Of a stretch of DNA of 64,000 nucleotides, positions 52,445-61,296 are shown in pieces. The translations under genes were made by a program, and so were the position numbers. The DNA is from Pedobacter sp. MC2016-15 (GTDB lineage: Bacteria; Bacteroidota; Bacteroidia; Sphingobacteriales; Sphingobacteriaceae). The stretch spans positions 62,001 through 126,000 of the forward strand of contig NZ_JAPIVS010000005.1 of assembly GCF_026239695.1 (NCBI RefSeq), written 5' to 3'. The notes below the pieces were generated by a model. The model searched no databases and was not told the origin of the DNA. It worked only from the letters and a program-made list of their open reading frames with translations. Positions within the stretch are counted from its first letter, which is position 1, and every line of letters starts with the position of its first letter.

Positions 52445-52735
52445 ATGAAAAATTTTCAGGACTTTAAAAACTCTTTGCAGAATGAAAATCCGGATGCTGG
52501 TTTATCTGTGCAGCTGAAGGCATTGTGGTATGACGGTAAGGGCAACTGGACTCAAGCTCACCATGAAGTTGATCAGCTGAATGATCAATCCTCAGCGCAT
52601 GTCCACGCTTACCTCCACCGTAAGGAGGGAGATATCTGGAATGCAGATTATTGGTACAAGAGGGCAAAACAAAGTCGCCCGCCGATCACACTGGAAGAAG
52701 AGTGGGAGCAGTTGGTCAGGTTATTCTTAAATTAA
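52445..52735 (+). CDS. Small conserved hypothetical protein
   Basis: A 96-residue soluble protein (MKNFQDFKNSLQNENPDAGL) with Trp-rich segments (ALWYDGKGNWTQAHHEVDQL; DIWNADYWYKRAKQSRPPIT). No named domain, but its pattern of Trp and His looks real. It overlaps the end of the HxlR gene by 4 bases and is divergent from the glycosyltransferase. Confidence 0.65.
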   Translation: MKNFQDFKNSLQNENPDAGLSVQLKALWYDGKGNWTQAHHEVDQLNDQSSAHVHAYLHRKEGDIWNADYWYKRAKQSRPPITLEEEWEQLVRLFLN

Positions 52736-53112
52736 TCTTCAAAATCTTCAGGCGTCTTTTGATAAGAGCTGATGATTACCCTTTTCAGCTGCTCCTGGTG
52801 CTCGTCGCCCCACAGCCCTATAGCGGAGATCACCGGGATCAAAGTTTTACCGAAATCTGTGAGACTGTATTCTACCTTTGGTGGCATCACCGGATAGATG
52901 GTCCTCATCACAAGCTCATGGTTTTCCAGTTCTTTCAATTGGATATTCAGAACCCGGCGTGAGGCATCAGGTATCTTCCGTTGCAGTTCACCGGGGCGCA
53001 GGTGTCCCTCGTTGATAAACCATAACAAACGGATCTTCCATTTACCGTAGAGGACTTCCCCTACGACGTCAAGTCCGCATTTCAGATTTGGTAAAGTCTT
53101 TTTCTGATACAT
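52732..53112 (-). CDS. HxlR-family transcriptional regulator
   Basis: A 126-residue winged-helix protein with the HxlR pattern: CGLDVVGEVLYGKWKIRLLW, where the Cys is typical, then GELQRKIPDASRRVLNIQLK and VMPPKVEYSLTDFGKTLIPV. HxlR proteins respond to aldehydes, oxidants or other small molecules. Its targets are not clear; it stands alone except for a small overlap with the convergent 52445 gene. Confidence 0.88.
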   Translation of the reverse strand: MYQKKTLPNLKCGLDVVGEVLYGKWKIRLLWFINEGHLRPGELQRKIPDASRRVLNIQLKELENHELVMRTIYPVMPPKVEYSLTDFGKTLIPVISAIGLWGDEHQEQLKRVIISSYQKTPEDFED

Positions 53113-53206
53113 TATACAAATATAACCGGATGTATAGTCTGAAACAATACGGAAAAATTTCTCCCTATTTTAATCATAAGCTGGTACTTACGGGCAGGGC
53201 AGGCTC

Positions 53207-53806
53207 TCAGAACATTTTCTTTCCGGATTTTTGAAGAATCTCCTTAGTCGTTGTTAAATAATCATATAATAAGGGATTACTTTCTCTGCTTGGACTATGA
53301 GCATCAGCAAAAAATTGAAGAGAGCCATTTTGAAAGAATTCAAACTTCATTCTGATCCCGTGAAGCACAAACCGGTTGCTTGCTTTTTTTTCCAGTTCTC
53401 TCTGTGAGGAGATGAACAGGTCACTTATTAATCTTTCATAGTTTGGAAAGTCCTTATATTTAATTTTGACACTGTCTGTCGTGTAAAATGTATTGACCTT
53501 TATCGCTGAATCTAATCTCGCAAAAAGGACCTGTACCGTGTCATTTTTAATATCAGGTTTTCTCGCCATTAATGTCATCGTGAGTGTTTTAAAAAGGGTG
53601 TCTTTTTTTAGGTTCTGATGAGAAACACTGTCCCTAACCTTAACCTTGATTTTGATATCCTTTTTATAACAGATAGTTTCTATAAAAAACTGCTTACCAT
53701 TCATAGGAATGCTGGTTCGGAGGCTGATACTTTTTCCATTCAGATGCTGTGCCTGCAATCTGTACGAAGCAAACACAAGAAAAAATGCTAAAACAACGTA
53801 TTTCAT
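53207..53806 (-). CDS. Secreted hypothetical protein, 199 residues
   Basis: A protein with a signal peptide (MKYVVLAFFLVFASYRLQAQ) and a mature part that is Lys-rich with beta-strands (TICYKKDIKIKVKVRDSVSH; KNDTVQVLFARLDSAIKVNT). No domain is recognised. No close neighbour on the same strand suggests an operon. Confidence 0.6.
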   Translation of the reverse strand: MKYVVLAFFLVFASYRLQAQHLNGKSISLRTSIPMNGKQFFIETICYKKDIKIKVKVRDSVSHQNLKKDTLFKTLTMTLMARKPDIKNDTVQVLFARLDSAIKVNTFYTTDSVKIKYKDFPNYERLISDLFISSQRELEKKASNRFVLHGIRMKFEFFQNGSLQFFADAHSPSRESNPLLYDYLTTTKEILQKSGKKMF

Positions 53807-53900
53807 AACGGCAAGATTAATTTTCTTAAGGTAATCATTTTTTTCATAGATTTAGCACTAAGCATAGCAGTCCCAAATAAACCTGTTAAGCCTAAACCTT

Positions 53901-55268
53901 ATGACCACGAAACCAAATGAAATTACTCACAGGCCCGCGGACTCACTATCAATTGATCAGATCATTGAACTCAACCCCCGCTTCAGCCGACGTGAAATGT
54001 TGGGGTTAACAGGCCTCGCCGGCATTGCCGCCCTCAATGGCCTGGGCTCCGAAACTTTCGCACAAAATCCACAACGAAAACCCCGCATAGCCTGCCTGGT
54101 CAGTTATTGGGGTGCACCAAGGTCGCATGCCGACTGGATCATCACCAAACTCCTTGACGGCTACTGGTGGGAGGGAGCACATACTCCTTCGCGCGTCGAA
54201 GTAGTATCCATTTACATCCATCAGCTGCCTGAAAGCGGGCTGGGGCAGAAGATTGCCAAGGCTAAGAACATTCCGATCTTCAAAACCGCGGGCGAAGCCG
54301 TCACCATGGGCGGCAAAGAACTCGCTGTCGATGGCGTTGTGATCGTTGCAGAACATGGCGAATACCCTACCAACCTCAAGGGGCAGTGGATGTTGCCACG
54401 ATGGTGGATTTACCAGCAGGTAGTCCGCGTTTTCGAGCAGAGCAAGCGCTCAGTGCCGGTGTTCAATGATAAACACCTCTCTTACAGCTGGGATGAAGCC
54501 AAGTGGATGTTTGATAAATCCAGGGAACTGAATTTCCCCTTAACCGGAGGTTCTTCCATTCCCACTTTCTACCGTACGCCAGATGTAGAACTCGAAATCG
54601 ATACGCCTCTCAACACCTCAATCGTTGTTGGCGATACCGCCGATGAGGGGGCGCTGTTTCATTGTGTAGACGTCCTGCAGTCGCTCGTAGAACGCCGGAA
54701 AGGGGGCGAAACGGGTGTAAAATCCGTTCAGTGTATACATGGACCAGAAACCTGGACCTGGGCAGAAAGTAACCCATGGGCTACTAAGCTGCTGGAATCT
54801 GTAAGGAAAAAGTTTGATCTCAAAGCTGGGCACTTTCAGGATAATAAAGCGCCAAATGTATGTATAGTAGAATATAATGATGGTACAAAAGCTGCAGTCT
54901 TCTCGGGTAAAGGAGTAGGATGGACCTTCGCAGGAGAGATTCAGGGAAAGAAAGATCCAACCATTATCTCTATCCTGGGATGGCCGGGCCCTTTCGCACA
55001 GTACCATGCCTCCAACTCGCAGCCGCACTGGATTACAGAAATGATGGTCAGCAAGAAGGAGCCATTTAATGCTGAGCGACTGTTATTGTCGACCGGCATT
55101 GTGTCTTTCAACATGGAATCCAACTGGGAGAACGGCAAATACTCAGCTGTAGGGCGCCGTATAGAGACGCCTTTCATGAACATGAGCTACCGATCTACAC
55201 GCGGGGCACAGTTCAGCACGGGACAACGTCCGCCGAATACGCCTTATATCCGCGGATTCGAGATCTAA
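53901..55268 (+). CDS. Tat-exported protein of unknown function
   Basis: A 455-residue protein with a twin-arginine leader (NPRFSRREMLGLTGLAGIAA, Ala-X-Ala type end near FAQ). The mature part reads IACLVSYWGAPRSHADWIIT and ends GQRPPNTPYIRGFEI. I do not recognise a family with a reaction, though proteins with this opening occur in Planctomycetes-type secreted sets. The M19 dipeptidase gene follows after 16 bases, so they are likely one operon. Codon third positions in the first third look richer in G and C than in the neighbours. Confidence 0.6.
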   Translation: MTTKPNEITHRPADSLSIDQIIELNPRFSRREMLGLTGLAGIAALNGLGSETFAQNPQRKPRIACLVSYWGAPRSHADWIITKLLDGYWWEGAHTPSRVEVVSIYIHQLPESGLGQKIAKAKNIPIFKTAGEAVTMGGKELAVDGVVIVAEHGEYPTNLKGQWMLPRWWIYQQVVRVFEQSKRSVPVFNDKHLSYSWDEAKWMFDKSRELNFPLTGGSSIPTFYRTPDVELEIDTPLNTSIVVGDTADEGALFHCVDVLQSLVERRKGGETGVKSVQCIHGPETWTWAESNPWATKLLESVRKKFDLKAGHFQDNKAPNVCIVEYNDGTKAAVFSGKGVGWTFAGEIQGKKDPTIISILGWPGPFAQYHASNSQPHWITEMMVSKKEPFNAERLLLSTGIVSFNMESNWENGKYSAVGRRIETPFMNMSYRSTRGAQFSTGQRPPNTPYIRGFEI

Positions 55269-55284
55269 AACCTTTTATACATCA

Positions 55285-56574
55285 ATGAACCACAATTTAA
55301 TGAAACGCAGAGACTTAATCAAAAGCTTAACTATATTACCACTGGCCGGAAAATTTTTCCCGGTACAATCCCTTTCAGCCGCACCGCTCCCACAATTTAG
55401 CCGCCCGCCTTTTGCAGAAGACAAACCCATGCCTGCAATCCATCGCAATGCTTTTGTGATGGACGGACATGTACATGTGATGACGCGCGAGCTGCTGATG
55501 AAAACTGATATCGGTCAGCGTTATACCGATGGCAACGTAGATCTGCCAAGGGCGAAGGAAGGCGGCGTAGATGCGATGTTTTTCTCAGTTTACACCCCTG
55601 AACACTATTATCCCGGAAGGTTTGAAACAAAAAATACCTTCCGCGTGATCAACCTCGCGCTGGATCAGATCAAAAAGAATCACGCATCAATTGAGCTGGC
55701 ACTGACGGCTTCAGATATTCAAAGAATCAATAAAAAAGGTAAAATAGCTGCATTCCTGGATCTTGAAGGTGGTTACGATCTGGAGGGGGATATCGATTTG
55801 CTGCGGGCTATGTACCGCCTGGGACTGAGATCAATGCAGCTCACCGCACACAACGTGACCAACGCTTTTATTGATGCCTGTAATGATATCAGCTACTGGG
55901 GTGGAATCAATGACCTCGGAAAAAAGATCATCAAAGAAATGAACGATCTTGGAATGGTCATTAATGTTGCGCATGCATCCAATGAGGCCATCCTGCAAAC
56001 TGTCGGGGTCAGTAAACACCCCGTGATTTATAGTCATGGCGGATTTTACAGTATCGTTAACCATCCCCGCTGCATCAGCGATGAAGCCGCAAAAGCCATC
56101 GCCGCGAAAGGGGGGGTAATAGGAATCCATTTCGGTAGTCTTTTTAATAATCCAAAATACTGGGAATGGCAGAAACCTCCTGCAACTACCAAACCAACCG
56201 TCCCTAAAGGAACAAAACCCGCCTCTTTGGTGCCCAAACCCAATACGCTGACCATCGAAGATGCAGACAGAGAACTGGCAAAAGAGGTGCCTCTGAATTT
56301 CAGGGGAACGATTCCCGAAGAATACTGGATGCATGTTGATCAGCTGGCAAAAGTGATCGACTATGGGGTGAAGCTGGTAGGGGAAGACCATATGGCACTG
56401 GGTTCTGACCTCGACGGCGGACCAGAACTGCCGCACGAAATCAAGGACATCAGTGATTATCCTCAACTCACGATAGCCATGCAGAAACTGGGGTACAGCG
56501 ATCTGAGGATCAGAAAGATTCTTGGTCTAAACTGGTTACGTGTGATTAAGCAGGTCACTGAAGGAAAAGGGTAA
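55285..56574 (+). CDS. Tat-exported membrane dipeptidase (M19)
   Basis: A 429-residue zinc peptidase with a twin-arginine leader (MKRRDLIKSLTILPLAGKFF). Metal site segments of the renal-dipeptidase family are visible: FVMDGHVHVM, FLDLEGGYDLEG, MVINVAHASNEAI, YSHGGFYSIVNHPRC and ALGSDLDGGPELPHE. M19 enzymes cleave dipeptides and some beta-lactams or D-containing substrates. The preceding gene is 16 bases upstream and likely co-expressed. The start at 55285 is used; ATG 55300 is nearer the twin arginines and equally possible. Confidence 0.86.
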   Translation: MNHNLMKRRDLIKSLTILPLAGKFFPVQSLSAAPLPQFSRPPFAEDKPMPAIHRNAFVMDGHVHVMTRELLMKTDIGQRYTDGNVDLPRAKEGGVDAMFFSVYTPEHYYPGRFETKNTFRVINLALDQIKKNHASIELALTASDIQRINKKGKIAAFLDLEGGYDLEGDIDLLRAMYRLGLRSMQLTAHNVTNAFIDACNDISYWGGINDLGKKIIKEMNDLGMVINVAHASNEAILQTVGVSKHPVIYSHGGFYSIVNHPRCISDEAAKAIAAKGGVIGIHFGSLFNNPKYWEWQKPPATTKPTVPKGTKPASLVPKPNTLTIEDADRELAKEVPLNFRGTIPEEYWMHVDQLAKVIDYGVKLVGEDHMALGSDLDGGPELPHEIKDISDYPQLTIAMQKLGYSDLRIRKILGLNWLRVIKQVTEGKG

Positions 56575-56594
56575 GACCAAAAATGCCTGGATAA

Positions 56595-56626
56595 AATAAT
56601 AAAAGATAAACTTGTCTTTTATTATT
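56595..56626. promoter_or_regulatory. Dyad operator of hmp, the best copy of the Rrf2 site
   Basis: AATAATAAAAGA (56595-56606) and TCTTTTATTATT (56615-56626) are twelve exact reverse-complement pairs around the spacer TAAACTTG. The TTG at 56612-56614 is the promoter's -33 element. The arrangement is the same as ahead of the Rrf2 gene (29292-29322). Confidence 0.7.
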
Positions 56627-56642
56627 TTATCTCTTATGTTTG
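56612..56642 (+). promoter_or_regulatory. Promoter of hmp
   Basis: TTG (56612-56614), 20 bases, then TATGTTTG (56635-56642), a perfect match to the Bacteroidetes consensus. Transcription would begin near 56649, leaving a 62-base leader that contains the 21-base element. Confidence 0.65.
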
Positions 56643-56678
56643 TTGTATCAAAGTGCAGCGCGCGCGTTTTGTTCATTA

Positions 56679-56699
56679 AATAAAGGATAAAAAGGTATT
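56679..56699 (+). promoter_or_regulatory. 21-base element before hmp
   Basis: Identical over all 21 bases to 29827-29847 before the truncated haemoglobin gene (core AAAGGATAAAAAGG). It ends 11 bases before the ATG at 56711, inside the leader of the hmp mRNA. Confidence 0.6.
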
Positions 56700-56710
56700 A
56701 ATATACTATT

Positions 56711-57919
56711 ATGACAAACGAACAGAAAACAATCATAACGGCCACAGTTCCGGTTCTAAAGGAAAACGGATTATTATTGACTAAACATTTCTACACCAGG
56801 ATGTTTACACATCACCCGGAACTGAAAAACTTGTTCAATATGGGGAACCAGAAAACCGGAAAACAGCAAACGGCTTTGGCAATGGCCGTGCTGGCCTATG
56901 CAGAAAATATCGCCAATCCGATGGTATTGCTGCCGGTGGTCGACCGTATCGGGCATAAACATGTAAGCCTGGATATTCGTCCTGAACAATACCAGATCGT
57001 GGGCCGTCATCTGATTGCATCGATCGGGGAGGTACTGGGCGAAGCGGCAACGCCGGCAATCCTGGATGCATGGACCCAGGCATATAACCAGCTGGCTGCC
57101 TTGATGAGTGGCCACGAAGCAGGACTGTACAGTAAACAGGTCTCTCATGAAGGCTGGACTGGCTGGCGCCCCTTCATTGTAAAGCGCAAAGTTGAGGAAT
57201 CATCGGAGATTACTTCGTTTTATCTGTACCCCGCTGACGGCGGAAAAGTGCCCAAACATCTGCCCGGACAATTCATCAGCCTCAGGACTTTCCTTCCAGA
57301 ATTACAACTCAACCAGATCCGCCAGTATAGTTTGTCCAGTAAACCGGATGACAACTATTACAGGATCTCGGTGAAACGGGAGTCAGGAACTGAACTAAAT
57401 ACGGATGGAATGATCAGCAACCGGCTGCATGACCATATCCAGGTTGGTGATCTGGTGGATTTGACTACACCTTCAGGGAATTTCACGCTGCCAGAAGATA
57501 TCAATGGACCTGTAACTTTCCTCAGCGGTGGCGTAGGGCAGACACCTCTGATCAGTATGCTGTCAGACCTGCTGGAAAAAGGGACAGGACATCCCGTAAC
57601 CTGGTTGCATGGCTGTCGCGGCGAGTCTGTACATGCTTTTAAGGATCAGATAGATCAGTATGCAGAAGTTCACGAAAACTTTAACCATCAGGTGTTTTAC
57701 AGTCAGGCAGATGCTGCCCACCGCGATGCGGGCATCAGAGAGGGATACCTTGATATTGATGAGCTTCTGCATCTGGAATTTGATCCCGAAGGGCATTACT
57801 TTATCTGCGGGCCAACCGGTTTCATCACCAAACAGTACAATGATCTGGTCAGGGCAGGCATCAATAAATGCAATATCCATTTTGAAGAATTCGGACCACA
57901 AACCTTAGCCGTTGGTTAG
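56711..57919 (+). CDS. hmp: Flavohaemoglobin, NO dioxygenase
   Basis: A 402-residue protein of the Hmp family. Residues 1-140 are a globin (LVVDRIGHKHVSLDIRPEQY-like region with the proximal His). Next is an FAD domain (RQYSLSSKPDD) and an NAD domain (FLSGGVGQTPLISML), ending FEEFGPQTL. It uses NAD(P)H and oxygen to convert NO to nitrate. The promoter carries the Rrf2-type dyad, so it should be induced by NO. The convergent MocR gene begins after a strong terminator. Confidence 0.94.
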   Translation: MTNEQKTIITATVPVLKENGLLLTKHFYTRMFTHHPELKNLFNMGNQKTGKQQTALAMAVLAYAENIANPMVLLPVVDRIGHKHVSLDIRPEQYQIVGRHLIASIGEVLGEAATPAILDAWTQAYNQLAALMSGHEAGLYSKQVSHEGWTGWRPFIVKRKVEESSEITSFYLYPADGGKVPKHLPGQFISLRTFLPELQLNQIRQYSLSSKPDDNYYRISVKRESGTELNTDGMISNRLHDHIQVGDLVDLTTPSGNFTLPEDINGPVTFLSGGVGQTPLISMLSDLLEKGTGHPVTWLHGCRGESVHAFKDQIDQYAEVHENFNHQVFYSQADAAHRDAGIREGYLDIDELLHLEFDPEGHYFICGPTGFITKQYNDLVRAGINKCNIHFEEFGPQTLAVG

Positions 57920-57928
57920 TGGAGCTGT

Positions 57929-57961
57929 AACCTCAATGTGTCTTTTGATACATTGAGGTTT
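57929..57961. terminator. Bidirectional terminator between hmp and the MocR gene
   Basis: AACCTCAATGT (57929-57939) pairs with ACATTGAGGTT (57950-57960) over eleven bases, with a ten-base loop and T residues at 57959-57961. It serves two convergent genes. Confidence 0.72.
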
Positions 57962-57969
57962 ACTGTGAT

Positions 57970-59445
57970 TTATCTCAACTTATTAATTGATAATCTTAAG
58001 ATTTCTACTGCTTGCTCCAGCTGCTTTTCCTCTTGTGATGCAAAGCCGAATCTCAAAGCATTATACTTTGCCCTGCTTCCCTCGGCATAAACGCTTCCTG
58101 TAAACTTTAAGCCCATTGGCGCCGCCTTTCCAATTACTTTGGCCAGTGGCAAATCAGCCTTGAATTTCAGCCAAAGAGCCATACCTCCGCCGGGTCTCGT
58201 AAATTTCAGGGCATCGCCCAATTCTGAACTGAGTATATCCGATAAATGGTGACAGCGACCCCGGTAAAGCTTGTTTGCCTTTTGAATCAACCTTGTCAGA
58301 TCTCCATTCTCCACCAAACCAGATACCACCTGTTCCGTGAAGACATCACCTCTTAAATCTATGAGCATTCTTTTTTTTGCCGCGGCATGGATGAATTTCT
58401 CCGGAGCAACCATATACCCCAGCCTGAAAGGCGTGCCAAGAACTTTAGTCAATGATCCTATATAGATAATGTTGCCTTCATGATCACCACTGGCCAATGG
58501 CAGATATGGATCATACTGGAACTGAAAATCATAATCGTAATCATCTTCAATTACGGCTAATTGATAAGCTTTAATTAACCTGAGTAAATGCGTTCTCCGC
58601 TCCTTGCTCATGGTGACGGTAGTGGGGTGATGATGGTGCGGAATTACATAGAGTAGTTTTACCCTGTGTTTGCTCAGCAGATCTTCCAGAGTATCCGTAC
58701 ACATCCCATGATCATCTACCGGAACGCGGATCAGCTCTGCGCCAAAATGTTCAAATATGGTGTTTGCGAAAAAGTAACTGGGCTCGCTGACAATGACTTT
58801 ATCTCCAGGTTTGATGATCAGCGAGGCTGCCACAAAGATGGCCATCTGGGCACCTCTTGTGGTTAACAGGTTTTCCATACGGATATCAAGTCCGCGTGTC
58901 TGGTTCAGAAACCCGCACAGGGCAGTTCTGAAGTCGGGAGATCCTTTCATGTCCCAGCCTGAGGCCATACTTTTTAGGGCATGTTCATCCAGTGCCCTTT
59001 TATACAGATTGCTCATTGCGCCTGCCGGCAGTAATGAAATATCAGGGAAACCATCATCAATTACCAGGTCTGTCTTTAAGACATTTGATAAAGGGGAAAT
59101 GATATCCTGAAGCTGATCAAACTGAAAGCCGGGCTCAGTTTCATAAGCAGCCTTGCGGTTGGTATTAAAGGATCTTGGCTTCACTACCGGCAGTTGCGGT
59201 GACACCAGATAACCTTTGCGCGGTACGCTGATGATCCAGTCTTCAGCAATCAGCAGTTCATATGCAGCGACAGCTGTTTTTCTATGCAAGTCCAGATCAA
59301 ATGCCAGCGACCGTGTACTTGGAATCCCTGTGCCGGGTAAAAGCTTCCCTTCCTGTATCAATTTGATGAGCTGTGCTGCAATCTGTTTGAATACAGCTAC
59401 ATGACTGCTTTTATCAATGAATAAGAGGTTTTTATAAGGAAGCAT
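57970..59445 (-). CDS. MocR-family regulator (GntR HTH plus aminotransferase domain)
   Basis: A 491-residue protein with a GntR HTH at the N-terminus (KQIAAQLIKLIQEGKLLPGT; IPSTRSLAFDLDLHRKTAVA) and an aspartate-aminotransferase-like domain (about 120-480) with the PLP Lys in GSLTKVLGTPFRLGYM. MocR proteins such as PdxR and GabR use the PLP domain to sense an effector. The start ATG 59445 is used; the frame begins at a TTG six codons earlier. It is divergent from the DoxX gene, which may be its target. Confidence 0.9.
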   Translation of the reverse strand: MLPYKNLLFIDKSSHVAVFKQIAAQLIKLIQEGKLLPGTGIPSTRSLAFDLDLHRKTAVAAYELLIAEDWIISVPRKGYLVSPQLPVVKPRSFNTNRKAAYETEPGFQFDQLQDIISPLSNVLKTDLVIDDGFPDISLLPAGAMSNLYKRALDEHALKSMASGWDMKGSPDFRTALCGFLNQTRGLDIRMENLLTTRGAQMAIFVAASLIIKPGDKVIVSEPSYFFANTIFEHFGAELIRVPVDDHGMCTDTLEDLLSKHRVKLLYVIPHHHHPTTVTMSKERRTHLLRLIKAYQLAVIEDDYDYDFQFQYDPYLPLASGDHEGNIIYIGSLTKVLGTPFRLGYMVAPEKFIHAAAKKRMLIDLRGDVFTEQVVSGLVENGDLTRLIQKANKLYRGRCHHLSDILSSELGDALKFTRPGGGMALWLKFKADLPLAKVIGKAAPMGLKFTGSVYAEGSRAKYNALRFGFASQEEKQLEQAVEILRLSINKLR

Positions 59446-59563
59446 TTCAACAGATATTATCAATCAAATATATAAATATGAGCTGGACTATCAATTTAAA
59501 ATTATCTGGTACCTCAAAGCGGCTTTCATGAGGGATACCTTTGTTCTGTTAATAGAAAATGAT

Positions 59564-59998
59564 ATGAAAAACTCTGCTTCCATGGCCCAACTCCTCCTGC
59601 GTTTTTCCTTAGGGATTGGGTTTTTATTACCAGTACTGGACCGCATCGGTGCTTTCGGCCCTGCAGGTACGCCAAATATTTTCTGGGGCAACTGGACAAA
59701 CTTTGTGGCCTACACACATCAGTTGATGCCATATATCAGCCTGGGGCTGGCATGGTACTTTGCTTTCGCTGCTTCGGCTCTGGAAGTAATCATTGGTCTG
59801 CTGCTGATTGTAGGGTACAAAGTCAGATATGCTGCCTGCGGAAGTTTCGCACTCACGCTCATCTTTGCGTTGAGTATGATGTTCTTTCTCCATTTCCGCG
59901 CGCCATTCAGCTACTCTGTTTTTGTAGTGAGTTTTTCCAGTTTGCTGCTGGCATCCTTTCCGGATTACCGCTGGAGTCTGGATGATTCTTTCAAATGA
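59564..59998 (+). CDS. DoxX-family membrane protein
   Basis: A 144-residue protein with four membrane helices (LLLRFSLGIGFLLPVLDRIG; AFAASALEVIIGLLLIVGYK; FALTLIFALSMMFFLHFRAP; VSFSSLLLASFPDY). The family is linked to thiol and quinol redox or to sulfur oxidation in other bacteria. The ATG at 59564 is preferred; an in-frame ATG at 59528 would add 12 non-hydrophobic residues. Divergent from the MocR gene. Confidence 0.78.
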   Translation: MKNSASMAQLLLRFSLGIGFLLPVLDRIGAFGPAGTPNIFWGNWTNFVAYTHQLMPYISLGLAWYFAFAASALEVIIGLLLIVGYKVRYAACGSFALTLIFALSMMFFLHFRAPFSYSVFVVSFSSLLLASFPDYRWSLDDSFK

Positions 59999-60019
59999 TA
60001 ACGATCAAAATTAATTGAC

Positions 60020-60466
60020 ATGGCAAACGATATGAATTTAATAGAAGCCACCACAAGAGCACAAATAGCTTATTGCAAAAATGTACTCTTTGATTTCAGA
60101 ACCAATCTGGATGAATCTACTTACATCGATCTTGTAATGAACATGATCAAAGATGAACGTTTCAAGCTGGTGTATATACTTGCTGATGATGGCTCCAAAG
60201 CTGCGGCGTTTATCGGTTACAGGGTTTTACACACTTTACGTACAGGCTGGATGATTTACGTGGATGATCTTTACTCCGATCCCACACACAGGGGCAGGGG
60301 GTATGCGGCAGCCTTGTTAAATTATGTAGATCAGGATGCTAAAAAGCAGGGAATAATTTCCGTTCATCTCGATAGCGGTTACATGCTGCACACTGCACAC
60401 CGGTTGTACCTAAACCAGGGTTATGTGCTTGCATGTAACCACTTTGCGAAAACTTTCAACCGGTAA
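60020..60466 (+). CDS. GNAT-family acetyltransferase
   Basis: A 148-residue GNAT enzyme with the acetyl-CoA loop (DPTHRGRGYAAALLNYVDQD, the R/Q-x-x-G-x-G/A pattern) and the preceding strand (TGWMIYVDDLYSD). The acceptor is not known. It follows the DoxX gene by 21 bases and may be co-transcribed. Its 3' end overlaps the convergent SnoaL gene by 11 bases. Confidence 0.85.
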   Translation: MANDMNLIEATTRAQIAYCKNVLFDFRTNLDESTYIDLVMNMIKDERFKLVYILADDGSKAAAFIGYRVLHTLRTGWMIYVDDLYSDPTHRGRGYAAALLNYVDQDAKKQGIISVHLDSGYMLHTAHRLYLNQGYVLACNHFAKTFNR

Positions 60467-60779
60467 TTTTCAGTGACTGGATAAGGTCGTCCTGATAGGT
60501 GAAATGAAAGCTGAGTATAGCAGGACTTCCCGGGAAAGTCCCTGAGACTTCAGCTTTTAATACTGATTCGTTTTCACCGTCTTTATAGCTTACCGGCTTC
60601 ATCAATGACTGATAATTTTGGTTTGAATGTTCAATCCATTTTTGGATTTCGGCGTTGCCACTATGGTGGTGTCCTTCGTCAAATACAAGGGCTGTTTCTG
60701 AGAAACAATCTGCGTAAGCCTTTGCGTTATAATTATTTTGTGCTTTAACTAATTCAGTAACTACTTTTGGTAAGTTCAT
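60456..60779 (-). CDS. SnoaL/NTF2-like protein
   Basis: A 107-residue protein of the NTF2-like fold: N-terminal helix (VVTELVKAQNNYNAKAYADC) followed by FSETALVFDEGHHHSGNAEI and a beta-sheet ending SFHFTYQDDLIQSLKITG. Members act as small-molecule isomerases or binding proteins. It is convergent with the GNAT gene. Confidence 0.75.
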   Translation of the reverse strand: MNLPKVVTELVKAQNNYNAKAYADCFSETALVFDEGHHHSGNAEIQKWIEHSNQNYQSLMKPVSYKDGENESVLKAEVSGTFPGSPAILSFHFTYQDDLIQSLKITG

Positions 60780-60946
60780 AATGTTGATTTTAAATTGTTT
60801 AAAGGTTTAAGTCAAATTTCTGAAGTACCTTGAATAGTTACAAGTAGGGTAATACGATTCAGATAGGGAGAAGTTTTTCCGTATAGATTGAAACAGGAAA
60901 TTTGATGACTGTAACTTGCAGTATGTAATTCCTACTTTGGGAGGTG

Positions 60947-60977
60947 TTTAAGTTAATTGAAAATAGTGTATTTTTGT
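60947..60977 (+). promoter_or_regulatory. Promoter of the MntA/HepT pair
   Basis: TTTA (60947-60950), 19 bases, then TATTTTTG (60970-60977), a perfect TAnnTTTG box. Transcription would begin near 60984, 13 bases before the ATG. Confidence 0.5.
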
Positions 60978-60996
60978 ATTAGGATACCAAAAAGAT

Positions 60997-61296
60997 ATGA
61001 AGTTATTGGAGAAATACCAGACGGAGATAGACAAGATGTGCAGACTGTACAATGTAAATCAACTTTTTGCATTTGGTTCTGTTTTGACCGACAACTTTAA
61101 TGATTCCAGCGATGTTGACCTTATTGTTAATTTTAACATCATCAAGATTGAGGATTACGTTTCGAACTATTACAATTTCAAGTATTCACTTGAATCAATT
61201 TTGCAACGTCCTGTAGATTTACTCGAAAGTAAAGCCTTAAAAAATCCATATTTTATCAAATCAGTTGATAACCAGAAGCAATTGATCTATGGATGA
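60997..61296 (+). CDS. mntA: MntA-type nucleotidyltransferase antitoxin
   Basis: A 99-residue minimal nucleotidyltransferase with the signature GS-x10-D-x-D (GSVLTDNFNDSSDVD at residues 25-39), the active site that adds AMP to a partner. The family is the antitoxin of HepT/MntA pairs, in which it AMPylates a tyrosine of HepT. It overlaps the HepT gene by 8 bases. The small size fits the family. Confidence 0.88.
   Translation: MKLLEKYQTEIDKMCRLYNVNQLFAFGSVLTDNFNDSSDVDLIVNFNIIKIEDYVSNYYNFKYSLESILQRPVDLLESKALKNPYFIKSVDNQKQLIYG

Noticed and set aside
55831..56466. 211-residue minus-strand frame opposite the M19 dipeptidase
   Set aside because: Shadow frame: the plus-strand protein carries all metal-site motifs.
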